Source: an uncultured Litoreibacter sp. (GTDB lineage Bacteria; Pseudomonadota; Alphaproteobacteria; Rhodobacterales; Rhodobacteraceae). Taken from it: DNA of 64,000 nucleotides. Shown piece by piece: positions 49,277 through 59,141 of this stretch. The notes under the pieces were generated by a model. That model made no database searches, was not told the DNA's origin, and saw only the letters and a program-made list of their open reading frames with translations. Both the position numbers and the translations under genes were made by a program. The DNA lies in the NCBI GenBank assembly GCA_947494645.1, contig CANLVO010000001.1, positions 1,798,001-1,862,000 of the forward strand, read 5' to 3'. Position 1 is the stretch's first letter, and the number at the start of each line of letters is the position of its first letter.

Positions 49277-49881
49277 TTAGCCTCCTCAGTCTTTTCATCC
49301 CCGGGCAGCACATATTGCGCACCTTCCCATGGCGACATGAAATCGAACTGGCGGTATTCCTGCACCAGCGTCACCGGCTCATAGACCACGCGCTTCTGCT
49401 CTTCGTCATAGCGCAGCTCGACATAGCCCGTCGTGGGGAAATCTTTGCGCAAAGGATACCCGCGGAAGCCGTAATCCGTCAGGATTCGTCGCAGGTCAGG
49501 GTGACCGGAGAACAAGATGCCGAACATGTCGAAAATCTCGCGCTCAAACCAGTTGGCTGCAGGGTAGACGTCGACCAGCGAGGCCACGGTTTCTTCTTCG
49601 CGGATCGGCAGTTTCAGCCGGACGCGGTGGTTCTGATACATGCTCAGAAAATGGTAGACGACGTCGAACCGCATGTCGCGGGTCGGATGATCCACCGCCG
49701 TCATGTCCACCAGTGTCGAGAACCGGCAGGTTGCATCCGTCTTCAAAAACTCCGCGAAAGAAACCAGCGAGGAAGGCGAAATGGTGATCGTCAGCTCATC
49801 AAACGCGATGTCCCATTCCAACACGCAATCAGGGCGTTTGGTTTCGATATAGGTGGCCAGCTCTTTCAGGGCGTCGCTCAT
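49273..49881 (-). CDS. nuoC: NADH-quinone oxidoreductase subunit C
   Basis: 202 residues, the 30-kDa subunit, separate from NuoD (not fused). The signature [23 protein letters not shown], with the following [10 protein letters not shown], is diagnostic. It docks the Fe-S arm onto the membrane arm. Confidence 0.97.
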   Translation of the reverse strand: MSDALKELATYIETKRPDCVLEWDIAFDELTITISPSSLVSFAEFLKTDATCRFSTLVDMTAVDHPTRDMRFDVVYHFLSMYQNHRVRLKLPIREEETVASLVDVYPAANWFEREIFDMFGILFSGHPDLRRILTDYGFRGYPLRKDFPTTGYVELRYDEEQKRVVYEPVTLVQEYRQFDFMSPWEGAQYVLPGDEKTEEAK

Positions 49882-49894
49882 GTGTCGTCAGTCC

Positions 49895-50428
49895 TTAGCG
49901 GGTGATGGTGCCGGTCCGGCGAATTTTGCGTTGCAACTGCAGGATGCCGTAAAGCAATGCCTCCGCCGTCGGAGGGCAGCCGGGCACGTAAAGATCCACC
50001 GGCACGATGCGGTCGCAGCCCCGCACCACAGAATAGCTGTAATGGTAGTAGCCGCCGCCATTGGCACACGACCCCATGGAGATCACGTAGCGCGGTTCCG
50101 GCATCTGGTCGTAGACCTTGCGCAGCGCTGGGGCCATTTTGTTAGTCAATGTTCCAGCCACAATCATTAGGTCCGACTGGCGTGGGGAGGCACGTGGCGC
50201 GGTCCCGAACCGCTCCATATCATAACGCGGCATCGCGGTGTGCATCATCTCAACCGCGCAGCAAGCCAGCCCGAAGGTCATCCAGTGTAACGACCCGGTG
50301 CGCGCCCAGTTGATGATGTCCTCGGTCGAGGTGACCAGAAAGCCTTTGTCTTGCAACTCCGCATTCAAGGCTTGTGTGGCGACATCCTTGTCCCAGCTGG
50401 CAGTATTGGCGTTCGTTGCTACTCCCAT
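49895..50428 (-). CDS. nuoB: NADH-quinone oxidoreductase subunit B
   Basis: 177 residues, ligating the terminal 4Fe-4S cluster N2. Ligand motifs are [23 protein letters not shown] and [14 protein letters not shown]. The start at 50428 has a GGAGCTCTCGA ribosome site and overlaps nuoA by 10 bases; the frame extends seven codons further. Confidence 0.96.
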   Translation of the reverse strand: MGVATNANTASWDKDVATQALNAELQDKGFLVTSTEDIINWARTGSLHWMTFGLACCAVEMMHTAMPRYDMERFGTAPRASPRQSDLMIVAGTLTNKMAPALRKVYDQMPEPRYVISMGSCANGGGYYHYSYSVVRGCDRIVPVDLYVPGCPPTAEALLYGILQLQRKIRRTGTITR

Positions 50429-50784
50429 TCGAGAGCTCCTTTTTTCCACTCATAGGCGAAGCCGATGGTCAGTACCGCGAGGAAGATCATCATCGACCAG
50501 AAGCCCAACAGCCCCACATCCTTGAACGCCACCGCCCAAGGGAAGAGGAAAGCAACTTCCAGATCGAAGATAATGAACAGGATCGAAACGAGGTAAAAGC
50601 GCACGTCGAATTTCATCCGCGCATCATCAAACGCGTTGAAGCCGCACTCATAAGCAGAGACCTTTTCAGGGTCCGGGTTGCGCACCGCCAAAACCACAGC
50701 AGCAAGGATCAGGACAAGCCCAAGAGCAATCGCGATTCCAAGGAAAATGAGGATGGGAAGGTATTCGCGTAGCAGCTCGTCCAC
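50419..50784 (-). CDS. nuoA: NADH-quinone oxidoreductase subunit A
   Basis: 121 residues with three helices and the conserved loop [22 protein letters not shown] including the quinone-site Cys. It is the first gene of the nuo run and starts with GTG, preceded by CAGGAG. A promoter lies 60-90 bases upstream. Confidence 0.96.
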   Translation of the reverse strand: MDELLREYLPILIFLGIAIALGLVLILAAVVLAVRNPDPEKVSAYECGFNAFDDARMKFDVRFYLVSILFIIFDLEVAFLFPWAVAFKDVGLLGFWSMMIFLAVLTIGFAYEWKKGALEWE

Positions 50785-50844
50785 GTGTGTCTCCTGTCGT
50801 ACCGCCGCAACTCGACATGCGGCCCCCTTTTTTGGGTTGGCTGA

Positions 50845-50873
50845 TCTTTACGCCCGGTCTGTCTGAGGGTCAA
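50845..50873 (-). promoter_or_regulatory. Promoter of the nuo operon
   Basis: On the minus strand TTGACC (50873-50868) and TAAAGA (50850-50845) are 17 bases apart, about 60 bases upstream of the nuoA start. It is a good sigma-70-type match and would drive the long message that continues to birA, coaX and rnj. Confidence 0.6.
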
Positions 50874-51014
50874 TGCGAAGGCACCCGCAAAAATGGGGCA
50901 TATCGTCCAAAACCACAGACAAATTGCCCCCACCCGCCCGCTCTGCCGCAATTTCATCATTCTCTGGTCAAATTGGGGGGCTAGCAAAGTCCCAACACAC
51001 TGTGCTGAGGCGAC

Positions 51015-52028
51015 ATGGCTGGAATTATTCAACTGCTGAAATACAGGCTCAGCCGCGATCCAGCGCGGTTCGATGATTTGAACGCGTTTTTTGATCTGGC
51101 GCGAGACCGTTGGCGCGACGATTTGGCCGCTGGGCAGGCCGAAACCCAACGCCTTGAAAGCGGAGGTGCAGAAAACACTGCGCTTTGGACCCGCGTCTTC
51201 TTTGCCGAACTGGCGACGCCGCTAGCTGCAGAGCTGGAAGCAATCCCCGATATCAATTCAGACGAAGCGCAACACGTACTCACCCAAATCTGCGCGCGCT
51301 GGTGCGCGACCATCCCGTCACAGGCCGCCATAGCGCGTCTGACAACGCTGGCGCGTATCGCGCAAGACGGCCCCCACAAACAGGCCCTCGCGCAAGCTGC
51401 GATGCACCGTGAGGCGATCCTGAACCAGGGCCTCGGCTGGACCCGACGCACGCCGGAGAAGAAAGCCGAACAACGCCTAAAGCAAGACTGGGAGAAAAGC
51501 CCGCCGCTCAGAAGCTTCATCGACGAGCATGGCATCGATTTCGTTGGCCTCGGCGCGTGGGTCGCCACACTCGACCGTGATACGCTGCATGTTTTCGTCA
51601 GCAGTTACAGCTTTGAGAATGGTAATTTGACGCCACTACACGCCGCGATGTCGAACCCAGCCTGCGACAAGGCCACCGCACTGTCGCTTATGGCCCGCTG
51701 TAATCCGGTCTCTTTCCCGCAGGATCCGCAGAGGGCGCGCAAAGCCTCTGCCAAGGAGGACAGGCAGGTAGCGGCCCTGATCGACGCCGTCCACACCCGC
51801 CTGATTTCGGGCGTGTTCAGCCCCTCTTCGCTAGCGCCTGCCCCCGAACTGAAAAAGCTCCGCGACTGGCAATTGAAGCGCCTCAAAGCAGAACAATCCC
51901 TGCGCTGGGTATTGAGCGTGGACATGTTCGAGGATCTCGGCAACGCCCGCCCTGACCCGGCCTATGACGTCGCAAATGGTGGCCTCGAATTCCGCACACC
52001 GTTTCGCACAGGCATCGTCGCTGCCTAG
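51015..52028 (+). CDS. DUF4274-like protein
   Basis: A soluble 337-residue protein without signal peptide. The segment DTLHVFVSSYSFENGNLTPLHAAMSNPACDKATAL, read as two parts, together with SLMARCNP resembles the DUF4274 domain (about residues 190-235). The rest is helical and unassigned. It stands alone, divergent from nuo. Function unknown. Confidence 0.65.
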   Translation: MAGIIQLLKYRLSRDPARFDDLNAFFDLARDRWRDDLAAGQAETQRLESGGAENTALWTRVFFAELATPLAAELEAIPDINSDEAQHVLTQICARWCATIPSQAAIARLTTLARIAQDGPHKQALAQAAMHREAILNQGLGWTRRTPEKKAEQRLKQDWEKSPPLRSFIDEHGIDFVGLGAWVATLDRDTLHVFVSSYSFENGNLTPLHAAMSNPACDKATALSLMARCNPVSFPQDPQRARKASAKEDRQVAALIDAVHTRLISGVFSPSSLAPAPELKKLRDWQLKRLKAEQSLRWVLSVDMFEDLGNARPDPAYDVANGGLEFRTPFRTGIVAA

Positions 52029-52035
52029 ACGCGCA

Positions 52036-53154
52036 TCACGACAATCGGTCCAACAATGCTCGTGACGGGTTGCCCGTGGCTTCAAGCCCGACGCTTCTTT
52101 GATAGGCGGAGATTGCCCCCTTTGTCTTTGGTCCGAGAACTCCGTCTGCCCCACCCGTATCGAAGCCTTTCGCAGTCAGACGGGTCTGCAACAGCTTACG
52201 CTGATCGATGGTCAGACCGTATTTGTCCGGTCCAAACGGCGTGCGCAGCGGCCCGCCTCCGGCCAAACGGTCTGCCAAATGCCCAACGCCCAGCGCGTAA
52301 TTGTCCGAGTTATTGTAGCGTTTGATGGCTCGAAAGTTCTGGCCGACACTGAACCGCGGACCGCCCGGATCAGGCTGCAAGCCGCCATCTGCGCTTTCAC
52401 GCCCCCAACTTTGACCGCGCTGCCAACCGGACCGCGCCAGATAGGCCGCTGTAGATGCGAGCGCATCAGACGGATCATCCGCCCAGATGTCGCGCCGTCC
52501 GTCCCCGGTGAAATCGACCGCGAATTGCTGGTAGGACGTGGGGATAAACTGAGTATGCCCCATGGCCCCGGCCCACGACCCCACCAACCGGTCAGGCGTT
52601 GTGTCACCACTTTGCAAAATCCGAAACGCCGCCAGTACCTGCTTTTCAAAGAACGCCCCACGCCGCCCCTCAAAGGCCAGCGTCGATGTGGCCGAGATCA
52701 CAGGGATGGTCCCGCGCCGCGTGCCGAAATTGCTTTCTACGCCCCAAATGGCGGCGACCACGTTGGCCGGCACACCGTAACGTGCCTCAATCGCGTCCAG
52801 CTTGCTGCGTTGCCGCGCAAAGGCTTGTTTTCCGAGCGCGATCTTGTCGTCATTGGCGACAATCGCGAGGTAGTCCTCAAAGCTGCGCTTGAATTCTGTC
52901 TGGTTTCGGTCCCGTTCGATCACGCCCGGCAAAAATCCCGCATTGCGAAATCCCCGCTCCAGAATGTCGCCACTGATCCCGGCTGATGCGGCCCGACCCT
53001 TGAAGGAGGCAACCCAGTTGCTCCAACCTCTATTGGCTACCGCCCGCATGGTAGGATCCGCGCGTACCAAAGGTCGCGTCGCTGCGCCGCCGCTGCAGGC
53101 CTGCAAGATTCCGGCCGTTCCGGTGATAACAAAATGCCGCCTTGAGATGCTCAT
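52036..53154 (-). CDS. Lytic murein transglycosylase (MltB family)
   Basis: 372 residues. The N-terminus SRRHFVITGTAGILQAC has a twin-arginine pattern and a Cys suited to a lipobox, so Tat export and lipidation are possible. The SLT_2/MltB catalytic domain (about 30-310) has the active-site Glu in AIWGVESNFGTRRG and the motif GAMGHTQFIPTSYQ. A C-terminal peptidoglycan-binding domain follows (VLGPKTKGAISAYQ). It cleaves peptidoglycan glycan strands to 1,6-anhydro ends. Confidence 0.92.
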   Translation of the reverse strand: MSISRRHFVITGTAGILQACSGGAATRPLVRADPTMRAVANRGWSNWVASFKGRAASAGISGDILERGFRNAGFLPGVIERDRNQTEFKRSFEDYLAIVANDDKIALGKQAFARQRSKLDAIEARYGVPANVVAAIWGVESNFGTRRGTIPVISATSTLAFEGRRGAFFEKQVLAAFRILQSGDTTPDRLVGSWAGAMGHTQFIPTSYQQFAVDFTGDGRRDIWADDPSDALASTAAYLARSGWQRGQSWGRESADGGLQPDPGGPRFSVGQNFRAIKRYNNSDNYALGVGHLADRLAGGGPLRTPFGPDKYGLTIDQRKLLQTRLTAKGFDTGGADGVLGPKTKGAISAYQRSVGLEATGNPSRALLDRLS

Positions 53155-53208
53155 CGGGTTTGCCCCTTTTTGTCTGCCTCGCTGAAGCGTTGCGCAACTC
53201 AGACAGAC

Positions 53209-53985
53209 CTACGCCATCCATGCCGCTTTGCGTTTGCTCAAAAACGCGTCAACGCCTTCTTCAGCTTCTTCGCTTTGCCAGCGGGTGACAAGCGCTTGGA
53301 TGCTGACATCTACGTCACCGGGCGATGGAGCGCCGCCAAGCCGCAAGGCCAGCGCCTTCGCTTCCGCCACGGCGCCGGGCGCACAGACAAGATAGGGCAG
53401 GACTTCGGCCTCGACCAACGCGTCCAGATCATCGCCAATTTTTGCAATCAAACCAAGTGCTTGCGCCTCGATCCCATCAAACGCACGAGACGACATGAAC
53501 ACCCGTCTTGCAGCGCCTTCCCCCATGCGGGCGAGCACATATGGTCCGATAGTGGCGGGGATCAGCCCAAGCCGCGTTTCGGTCAGCCCAAATTTCGTTC
53601 CCGGCGCACAAACCGCCACATCACAAATCGAAGCGAGTCCAACACCGCCGCCAAACGCATGTCCTTCAATCCTGCCAATCACCGGCTTGGGAAGAGTGTT
53701 CAGCGCCCCCAGCATCGCGGCCAGCTTGCCTGCCTCAGCCGCGCGCGTTTCGTCATCAGCCTCAATCTGCGCTTTCATCCAGTTCAGGTCCCCGCCCGCG
53801 CAAAACGTGCCCCCCGCGCCGGTCAACACCACCACCCGCACGCTGTCGTCAGCAGCAAGCGATACCGCCGCCTGATGCAGCTCAGTAATCATTTCGCCAG
53901 ACATTGCATTGCGCTTTTCAGGCCGGTTGAGGGTCAGCACCGCCACACCTCGGGCGTCCACCTCCAACGTCAACGTTTCATACAT
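53209..53985 (-). CDS. liuC: Methylglutaconyl-CoA hydratase (enoyl-CoA hydratase family)
   Basis: 258 residues of the crotonase fold: oxyanion-hole motif GAGGTFCAGGDLNWMKAQ and IEGHAFGGGVGLASICDVAV, then the Glu-bearing FGLTETRLGLIPATIGPYV. In the liu operon it would hydrate 3-methylglutaconyl-CoA to HMG-CoA. It overlaps the HMG-CoA lyase gene by 8 bases, supporting this over a general hydratase. Confidence 0.88.
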   Translation of the reverse strand: MYETLTLEVDARGVAVLTLNRPEKRNAMSGEMITELHQAAVSLAADDSVRVVVLTGAGGTFCAGGDLNWMKAQIEADDETRAAEAGKLAAMLGALNTLPKPVIGRIEGHAFGGGVGLASICDVAVCAPGTKFGLTETRLGLIPATIGPYVLARMGEGAARRVFMSSRAFDGIEAQALGLIAKIGDDLDALVEAEVLPYLVCAPGAVAEAKALALRLGGAPSPGDVDVSIQALVTRWQSEEAEEGVDAFLSKRKAAWMA

Positions 53986-54832
53986 GTCGCATCTCCTGTG
54001 CCATTTTCGCAGCTCTTGCGATCACGTCCAAATCAAGCCCGGTGACGTAACCTTGCTGCGCAAGATGAGACGCCACAGCCTCCGTCGCGACATTCCCGGA
54101 AGCTCCCGGTGCGTAAGGGCAACCGCCAAGGCCTCCGACCGCCGCATCAAACACCCGCAAGCCACGTGCGAGCGAGACGTCGATATTCTCCAAAGCCCGC
54201 CCGCCGGTGTCATGAAAATGACCCGCCAGCTTATCTGCCGGAAGCTCTTCGAGAACCGCGCCGAGCATCGCATCTATCCGTTCCGGCATGCCGCGCCCTA
54301 TCGTGTCGCCCAGCGAGACCTCATAGCACCCCATGTCCCGCAATGCTGCCACCACTTGCGCCACAGCCTGTGGTTCAGTCGGGCCATCGAACGGACAATC
54401 TGTCACGCAAGAGACATAACCTCTCATAGCGACCCCGTCATTCCGCGCGGCGTCCGCAACGACCTGAAACCGTGCCAGACTGTCCTCTATGGACGCGTTC
54501 AGATTGGCTTGGGAAAACCCCTCTGAGGCCGATGCAAATATCGCAATCTCATCCGCGTTTGCCGCGCGTGCGCCTTCATAGCCCTTCAGATTCGGGGTCA
54601 ACGCTGCGTATGAGACCCCCATCGCACGATCGATCTGCCGCAGCACCTCAGCGCTATCAGCCATTTGCGGGACCCATTTTGGCGGAACGAAGCTGGCCAC
54701 CTCGATCCGCCTGAACCCGGCGGCAGACAGCATGTCGATCAACGCAACTTTCTCCGTCACAGGGATCAGCCGCGCCTCGTTTTGCAACCCGTCGCGCGGC
54801 CCGACCTCAAATATTTCCACCGGACCCGGCAT
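53978..54832 (-). CDS. mvaB: Hydroxymethylglutaryl-CoA lyase
   Basis: 284 residues of the HMGL-like TIM-barrel family. It cleaves HMG-CoA to acetyl-CoA and acetoacetate, the last step of leucine breakdown. Motifs are EVGPRDGLQNE at the N-terminus, the metal-binding HFHDT and the signature GGCPYAPGASGNVATE with the catalytic Cys. It overlaps the GST gene by one base. LiuE is the equivalent name. Confidence 0.95.
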   Translation of the reverse strand: MPGPVEIFEVGPRDGLQNEARLIPVTEKVALIDMLSAAGFRRIEVASFVPPKWVPQMADSAEVLRQIDRAMGVSYAALTPNLKGYEGARAANADEIAIFASASEGFSQANLNASIEDSLARFQVVADAARNDGVAMRGYVSCVTDCPFDGPTEPQAVAQVVAALRDMGCYEVSLGDTIGRGMPERIDAMLGAVLEELPADKLAGHFHDTGGRALENIDVSLARGLRVFDAAVGGLGGCPYAPGASGNVATEAVASHLAQQGYVTGLDLDVIARAAKMAQEMRHV

Positions 54833-55497
54833 TACGACGCCTGCGGCGGAGCGTAAAATTCCTGCCCATAAATACCCTCACCTTCAGGTGGCAACGACGC
54901 CTGAAACGCGGGACGCGCTGATAATCTTTCATACCACGCCGTCAATAAGGGGTAGGCTTCTCGCTTCACATAATGACCGCCCGCATAAGCCGCATACCCA
55001 CAGGCAATATCCACGGCAGAGAAGCCGCCATCCAGCAAGTAGTCCCGTCCCTTCAACCGGTCATCCAGCACTCCGAAACACTTGCCCAAACGGGCTGCTT
55101 CCAGCTTCATGATGATCTCAGAGCGCATTGAGGCCTCATACAAAGCCACATGTTGTTGCGTCAGAGACGCGACATGCTGCGCGACCGTTTCTGCAAAATG
55201 CAACCAGACGAGCCAGTCCCTGCGCTCTGCATCACCCGGCGCGCGGCCAAGTCCCTTCTCTGGAAAGGTCTCGCACAAGTATTCGGCGATGGCCCCAGTC
55301 TCGAACATGCAGTCGTCGCCGATCTCCAATGCCGGCACACGTCCCGCGGGGTTGAGCGCCAAATATTTGGGGTCCCGCAGGTTTTTGCCAAACGGATGGA
55401 CGACGGTCTTAAACTCCAGCCCTAACTCGTGAAGCAGCCAAAGCGTCCGCATCGAGCGTGCCTGATGCACATGGTGCAGTCGAATGGCGACGCTCAT
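54832..55497 (-). CDS. Glutathione S-transferase family protein
   Basis: 221 residues with an N-terminal thioredoxin-like part (SMRTLWLLHELGLEF, GRVPALEIGDD, ETGAIAEYLCE) and an all-helical C-terminal domain with FSAVDIACGYAAY. The glutathione-binding pattern is kept. It overlaps mccA by ATGA, so it is translated with the carboxylase. A GST is not an obvious part of leucine catabolism; it may protect against or process a reactive acyl-CoA by-product (inference). Confidence 0.9.
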   Translation of the reverse strand: MSVAIRLHHVHQARSMRTLWLLHELGLEFKTVVHPFGKNLRDPKYLALNPAGRVPALEIGDDCMFETGAIAEYLCETFPEKGLGRAPGDAERRDWLVWLHFAETVAQHVASLTQQHVALYEASMRSEIIMKLEAARLGKCFGVLDDRLKGRDYLLDGGFSAVDIACGYAAYAGGHYVKREAYPLLTAWYERLSARPAFQASLPPEGEGIYGQEFYAPPQAS

Positions 55498-57422
55498 TCC
55501 AACGGCTCCAGCTCAATCATCGGCGCCCCTGCCGCGATCTGGGCATCTTGGCTGACATAAACCTCTGCCACCTTGCCAGCGCGCGCGGCGCGCAGCACAT
55601 GCTCCATTTTCATAGCCTCCAAAACGGCCAGCTTATCGCCCTCACCCACATCGTCACCCGCGGAGACAAACACCGTCTTCACCAAACCCGGCATAGGTGC
55701 CAAGGTGACGTCACCGCCCGTGGACGCGGCCCTGGCGCGGTCCAGCGGATCAACGATCTCGAACGAGTAGGTGTTGCCCCAAAAGATCGAAACACTGCCC
55801 CCATGACGGATCGGCGTTGCATCAATCTTTTGACCGTCTACGGACCAGTCAGACCCGCTCTTTGATATCTGGTGATGAACTTCATCGACCTCCACTTCGA
55901 AGGTGTCTCCGTGTTTCGTATCGACCGTTGCCTCGACGGTCTCTTCACCCCAGCTCAACGCAACCCTTTGTCTCAGCTCGCCCCAAAGCACAAACCCTTT
56001 CAAAGGGTTACCCGACAAACCTAAAGCCTGCACAGCTGCCAGTGCCCTGCAGCGCGTACAGGGTCTGAACGGTTGAGTCAGAGCCTGCAGGTCGCGCTCG
56101 ATGAGCCCTGTATCAACGTCGCCAGCTGCGAAACCCTCATGTCGCGCAAGAGCCTTTAGAAATGCGACATTCGTCTTCGTTCCTGCGATCTGGGTCCGGG
56201 ATAAGGCGTGATCCAGCATCCTCAGCGCCGCCTCTCGCGTGGCCGCATGAACAGTGAGCTTGGCGATCATCGGGTCATAATAGGGCGTGATCTCATCGCC
56301 CTGCCGAACGCCCGTATCGATCCGGGCGTTCTTCGGAAACTGCAAATGCTCCAACATACCGGTCGCAGGGAGGAACCCCGCCGGAACGTCTTCAGCATAG
56401 AGACGCGCTTCAAAGCTGTGTCCGTCAATTGTCAGCTCGTTTTGCGAGGCTGGCAGCGCCTCACCGGAGGCGACGCGCAATTGCCATTCGACCAGATCGA
56501 CGCCGGTGATGGCCTCCGTCACTGGGTGTTCAACCTGCAAGCGCGTGTTCATTTCCATGAACCAGAACCGATCCGGGTGCAGACCCTCTGATCCGTCCAC
56601 GATGAACTCCACCGTGCCTGCCCCGCTGTAACCCACGGCCTTCGCGGCCCGAACAGCGGCTTGACCCATAGCGTCGCGCATTTCGGCTGTCATGCCCGGT
56701 GCGGGAGCCTCCTCGATGACCTTCTGATGGCGTCGCTGAAGCGAGCAGTCGCGCTCGAACAAATGCACTGCGTCGCTGCCATCGCCAAAGACTTGCACTT
56801 CAATATGGCGCGGCTTGGTGACATATTTCTCAATCAAAACAACGTCGTTGCCGAAGGCCTTCAGCGCTTCAGACTGTGCCGCTGCCAGCGCATCTGCAAA
56901 ATCTGAAGGCACGTCGACGCGCCGCATGCCTTTGCCACCACCGCCGGCGACAGCTTTGATCAGCACGGGGTAGCCGATGTCGTCTGCGATCTTGTCCAAA
57001 CCTTCCTGGCTGGCCCCGTGATAGCCCGGAACCACCGGAACGCCTGCGTCTTCCATAAGCGCTTTGGCCGCATCCTTCAGGCCCATGGCGCGAATGGCTT
57101 TCGCAGAAGGTCCAATAAAAACAAGGCCTTCAGCTTCCAGAGCATCCACGAAATCTGGGTTCTCGGATAAAAACCCATAACCCGGATGGATCGCCTGCGC
57201 GCCTGTTCTCAAGGCGGCTTCAATCACCGCGTCGATGCGCAGGTAGCTCTCGGATGGGGTGTTGCCGCCCAGTGAAACCGCCTCGTCTGCCAGTGCGACA
57301 TGGCGGGCATTGGCGTCCGCGTCGGAATGCATGGCAACCGTCCGCACGCCCAGTTTGCGGCAAGTGTCGATCACACGGCAGGCGATTTCTCCGCGGTTGG
57401 CGATGAGAATTTTGTCAAACAT
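55494..57422 (-). CDS. mccA: Methylcrotonyl-CoA carboxylase, biotin-carrying subunit
   Basis: 642 residues: biotin carboxylase domain (FDKILIANRGEIACRVI, then AGGGGKGMR and MEMNTRLQVEHPVTE), a middle BT domain, and a C-terminal biotinyl domain with the biotinylated Lys in EAMKMEHVLRAA. With MccB it carboxylates 3-methylcrotonyl-CoA. Biotin is added by BirA, encoded at 31.6 kb. Also called LiuD. A GTG one codon upstream is the alternative start. Confidence 0.95.
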   Translation of the reverse strand: MFDKILIANRGEIACRVIDTCRKLGVRTVAMHSDADANARHVALADEAVSLGGNTPSESYLRIDAVIEAALRTGAQAIHPGYGFLSENPDFVDALEAEGLVFIGPSAKAIRAMGLKDAAKALMEDAGVPVVPGYHGASQEGLDKIADDIGYPVLIKAVAGGGGKGMRRVDVPSDFADALAAAQSEALKAFGNDVVLIEKYVTKPRHIEVQVFGDGSDAVHLFERDCSLQRRHQKVIEEAPAPGMTAEMRDAMGQAAVRAAKAVGYSGAGTVEFIVDGSEGLHPDRFWFMEMNTRLQVEHPVTEAITGVDLVEWQLRVASGEALPASQNELTIDGHSFEARLYAEDVPAGFLPATGMLEHLQFPKNARIDTGVRQGDEITPYYDPMIAKLTVHAATREAALRMLDHALSRTQIAGTKTNVAFLKALARHEGFAAGDVDTGLIERDLQALTQPFRPCTRCRALAAVQALGLSGNPLKGFVLWGELRQRVALSWGEETVEATVDTKHGDTFEVEVDEVHHQISKSGSDWSVDGQKIDATPIRHGGSVSIFWGNTYSFEIVDPLDRARAASTGGDVTLAPMPGLVKTVFVSAGDDVGEGDKLAVLEAMKMEHVLRAARAGKVAEVYVSQDAQIAAGAPMIELEPLE

Positions 57423-57458
57423 CACAAAGCCTTACGCCTTTCTCAGCGCTGCGCCTGC

Positions 57459-57492
57459 GCGGCCGGAGGGGCTCGATGCCCCGGCAGGCCGC
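57459..57492. repeat. Intercistronic palindrome between mccB and mccA
   Basis: GCGGCC (57459-57464) pairs with GGCCGC (57487-57492) and GGGGC (57468-57472) with GCCCC (57478-57482), with a 5-base loop and a small internal loop. It lies in the only sizeable gap of the liu operon. No T run follows on the minus strand. A REP-like or RNA-processing element is possible. Confidence 0.6.
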
Positions 57493-57515
57493 CCCCCGTA
57501 CTGAACATACACAGA

Positions 57516-59141
57516 TCACATGCGGAACACGCCGAAGCGTGTCTCTTCAATGGGGGCGCATAGGGAGGCCTGGAGGGACACGGCCAACACGTCGCGGGCT
57601 TTGCGGGGGTCGATGATGCCGTCATCCCAAAGCCGGGCGGAGGCATAGAGGGGGTGAGATTGCACCTCGAATTGATCGATAACCGGTTGTTTAAATTCAC
57701 TTTCTTCGGCCTCGGACCAGCTTCCACCCTTACGTTCAATCACGTCGCGCCGGACTGTGGCGAGCACGCCTGCGGCTTGCGGGCCGCCCATCACCGAGAT
57801 GCGGGAATTGGGCCAGGACCACATGAAGCGCGGCTGGTAAGCCCTTCCAGCCATTCCATAATTTCCCGCTCCGAAACTTCCGCCAACGACCATGGTGATC
57901 TTTGGCACAGATGTTGAGGCGACGGCGGTGACCATTTTAGCGCCGTGGCGGGCGATGCCTTCGTTTTCATATTTCTGACCGACCATAAATCCGGTGATAT
58001 TTTGCAGAAATATCAATGGGATACGGCGTTGGGAGCAGAGCTCGATGAAATGAGCGCCTTTCTGAGCGGCCTCGGAGAACAGCACGCCGTTATTGGCGAT
58101 GATACCGACATCGATCCCGAAAATCTGTGCAAAACCAGTGACTAAGGTCTCTCCGAACCGGGCTTTGAACTCGTCAAAGCGCGATCCGTCAACGATGCGG
58201 GCGATGACTTCGCGGATATCGTAAGGGGTTGCTAACGATGCGGGCACCACGCCGAGCAATTCTGCCGGATCGTAGGCGGGCGGATCGAATTTGTACAAAT
58301 TGGGGTCATTTTCAGACCCCCAAAACCCATTTTGTACAAAAGTTTTCACGCTCTTCATCGCGTCGCGGGCCAGCGCCAAGGCGTGGGCGTCATCTTCGGC
58401 CAGATAATCCGCAACACCGGACAGTCTTGTGTGGACATCTCCGCCGCCCAGATCCTCGGCCGAGACGACCTCGCCGGTCGCGGCCTTCACCAGCGGTGGG
58501 CCTGCCAGAAAAATCGTGCCCTGTTCTTTGACGATGATCGAGACGTCGGACATAGCTGGCACGTAAGCCCCGCCCGCGGTGCACGAGCCCATGACGACGG
58601 CGATCTGGGCGATGCCTTTCGCCGACATGCGGGCCTGATTGTAGAAGATGCGGCCAAAATGGTCGCGGTCGGGGAAGACCTCGTCTTGGTTGGGCAGGTT
58701 GGCCCCGCCGCTATCGACCAGATAGATGCAGGGCAGATGATTTTCTTCGGCAATCTCCTGCGCCCTTAGATGTTTCTTAACGGTCATGGGGTAATAGGTC
58801 CCCCCCTTCACCGTCGCATCATTGCACACGACCATGACCATCTTGCCGCAGACATAGCCGACCCCCGCGATCACGCCCGCGCAGGGCGCGGCACCCTCGT
58901 AGAGACCATGCGCAGCCGTCGCGCCAACCTCGAGAAAGGGCGAGCCGGGATCGAGAAGATTGGCCACCCGGTCCCGTGGCAGCATCTTGCCGCGCGAGAT
59001 ATGGCGCTCGCGCGATTTCTCTCCGCCCCCCAAGGCGGCAGCTTCTGCTGCGGCCCGGACCTCGGACAAAGCTTCGAGGTTGGCCGCTTCATTGCTGCGG
59101 AACTCCTCAGAGCTGGGGGAAAGGGCGGAGGTCAGTTTCAT
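57516..59141 (-). CDS. mccB: Methylcrotonyl-CoA carboxylase, carboxyltransferase subunit
   Basis: 541 residues of the acyl-CoA carboxylase beta family ([55 protein letters not shown] and [20 protein letters not shown]). It transfers the carboxyl group from biotin to 3-methylcrotonyl-CoA. Residues about 267-285 ([18 protein letters not shown]) are encoded by a nested palindrome and replace the normal linker. Also called LiuB. Confidence 0.93.
   Translation of the reverse strand: MKLTSALSPSSEEFRSNEAANLEALSEVRAAAEAAALGGGEKSRERHISRGKMLPRDRVANLLDPGSPFLEVGATAAHGLYEGAAPCAGVIAGVGYVCGKMVMVVCNDATVKGGTYYPMTVKKHLRAQEIAEENHLPCIYLVDSGGANLPNQDEVFPDRDHFGRIFYNQARMSAKGIAQIAVVMGSCTAGGAYVPAMSDVSIIVKEQGTIFLAGPPLVKAATGEVVSAEDLGGGDVHTRLSGVADYLAEDDAHALALARDAMKSVKTFVQNGFWGSENDPNLYKFDPPAYDPAELLGVVPASLATPYDIREVIARIVDGSRFDEFKARFGETLVTGFAQIFGIDVGIIANNGVLFSEAAQKGAHFIELCSQRRIPLIFLQNITGFMVGQKYENEGIARHGAKMVTAVASTSVPKITMVVGGSFGAGNYGMAGRAYQPRFMWSWPNSRISVMGGPQAAGVLATVRRDVIERKGGSWSEAEESEFKQPVIDQFEVQSHPLYASARLWDDGIIDPRKARDVLAVSLQASLCAPIEETRFGVFRM
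58289..58341. repeat. Palindromic insert inside mccB, read through in frame
   Basis: A 53-base block with ATTTGTACAAAT (58289-58300) at one end and TTTTGTACAAAA (58330-58341) at the other, both perfect palindromes. Between them GGGGTC (58302-58307) pairs with GACCCC (58315-58320) around a 7-base loop. It is AT-rich against its neighbours and encodes [18 protein letters not shown] in MccB. It looks like a small mobile palindromic element inserted in a linker. Confidence 0.6.

Noticed and set aside
48119-49384. 421-codon frame opposite nuoD
   Set aside because: It lies entirely antisense to well-conserved nuoD and nuoC, has no family motif and reflects GC-rich codon bias.
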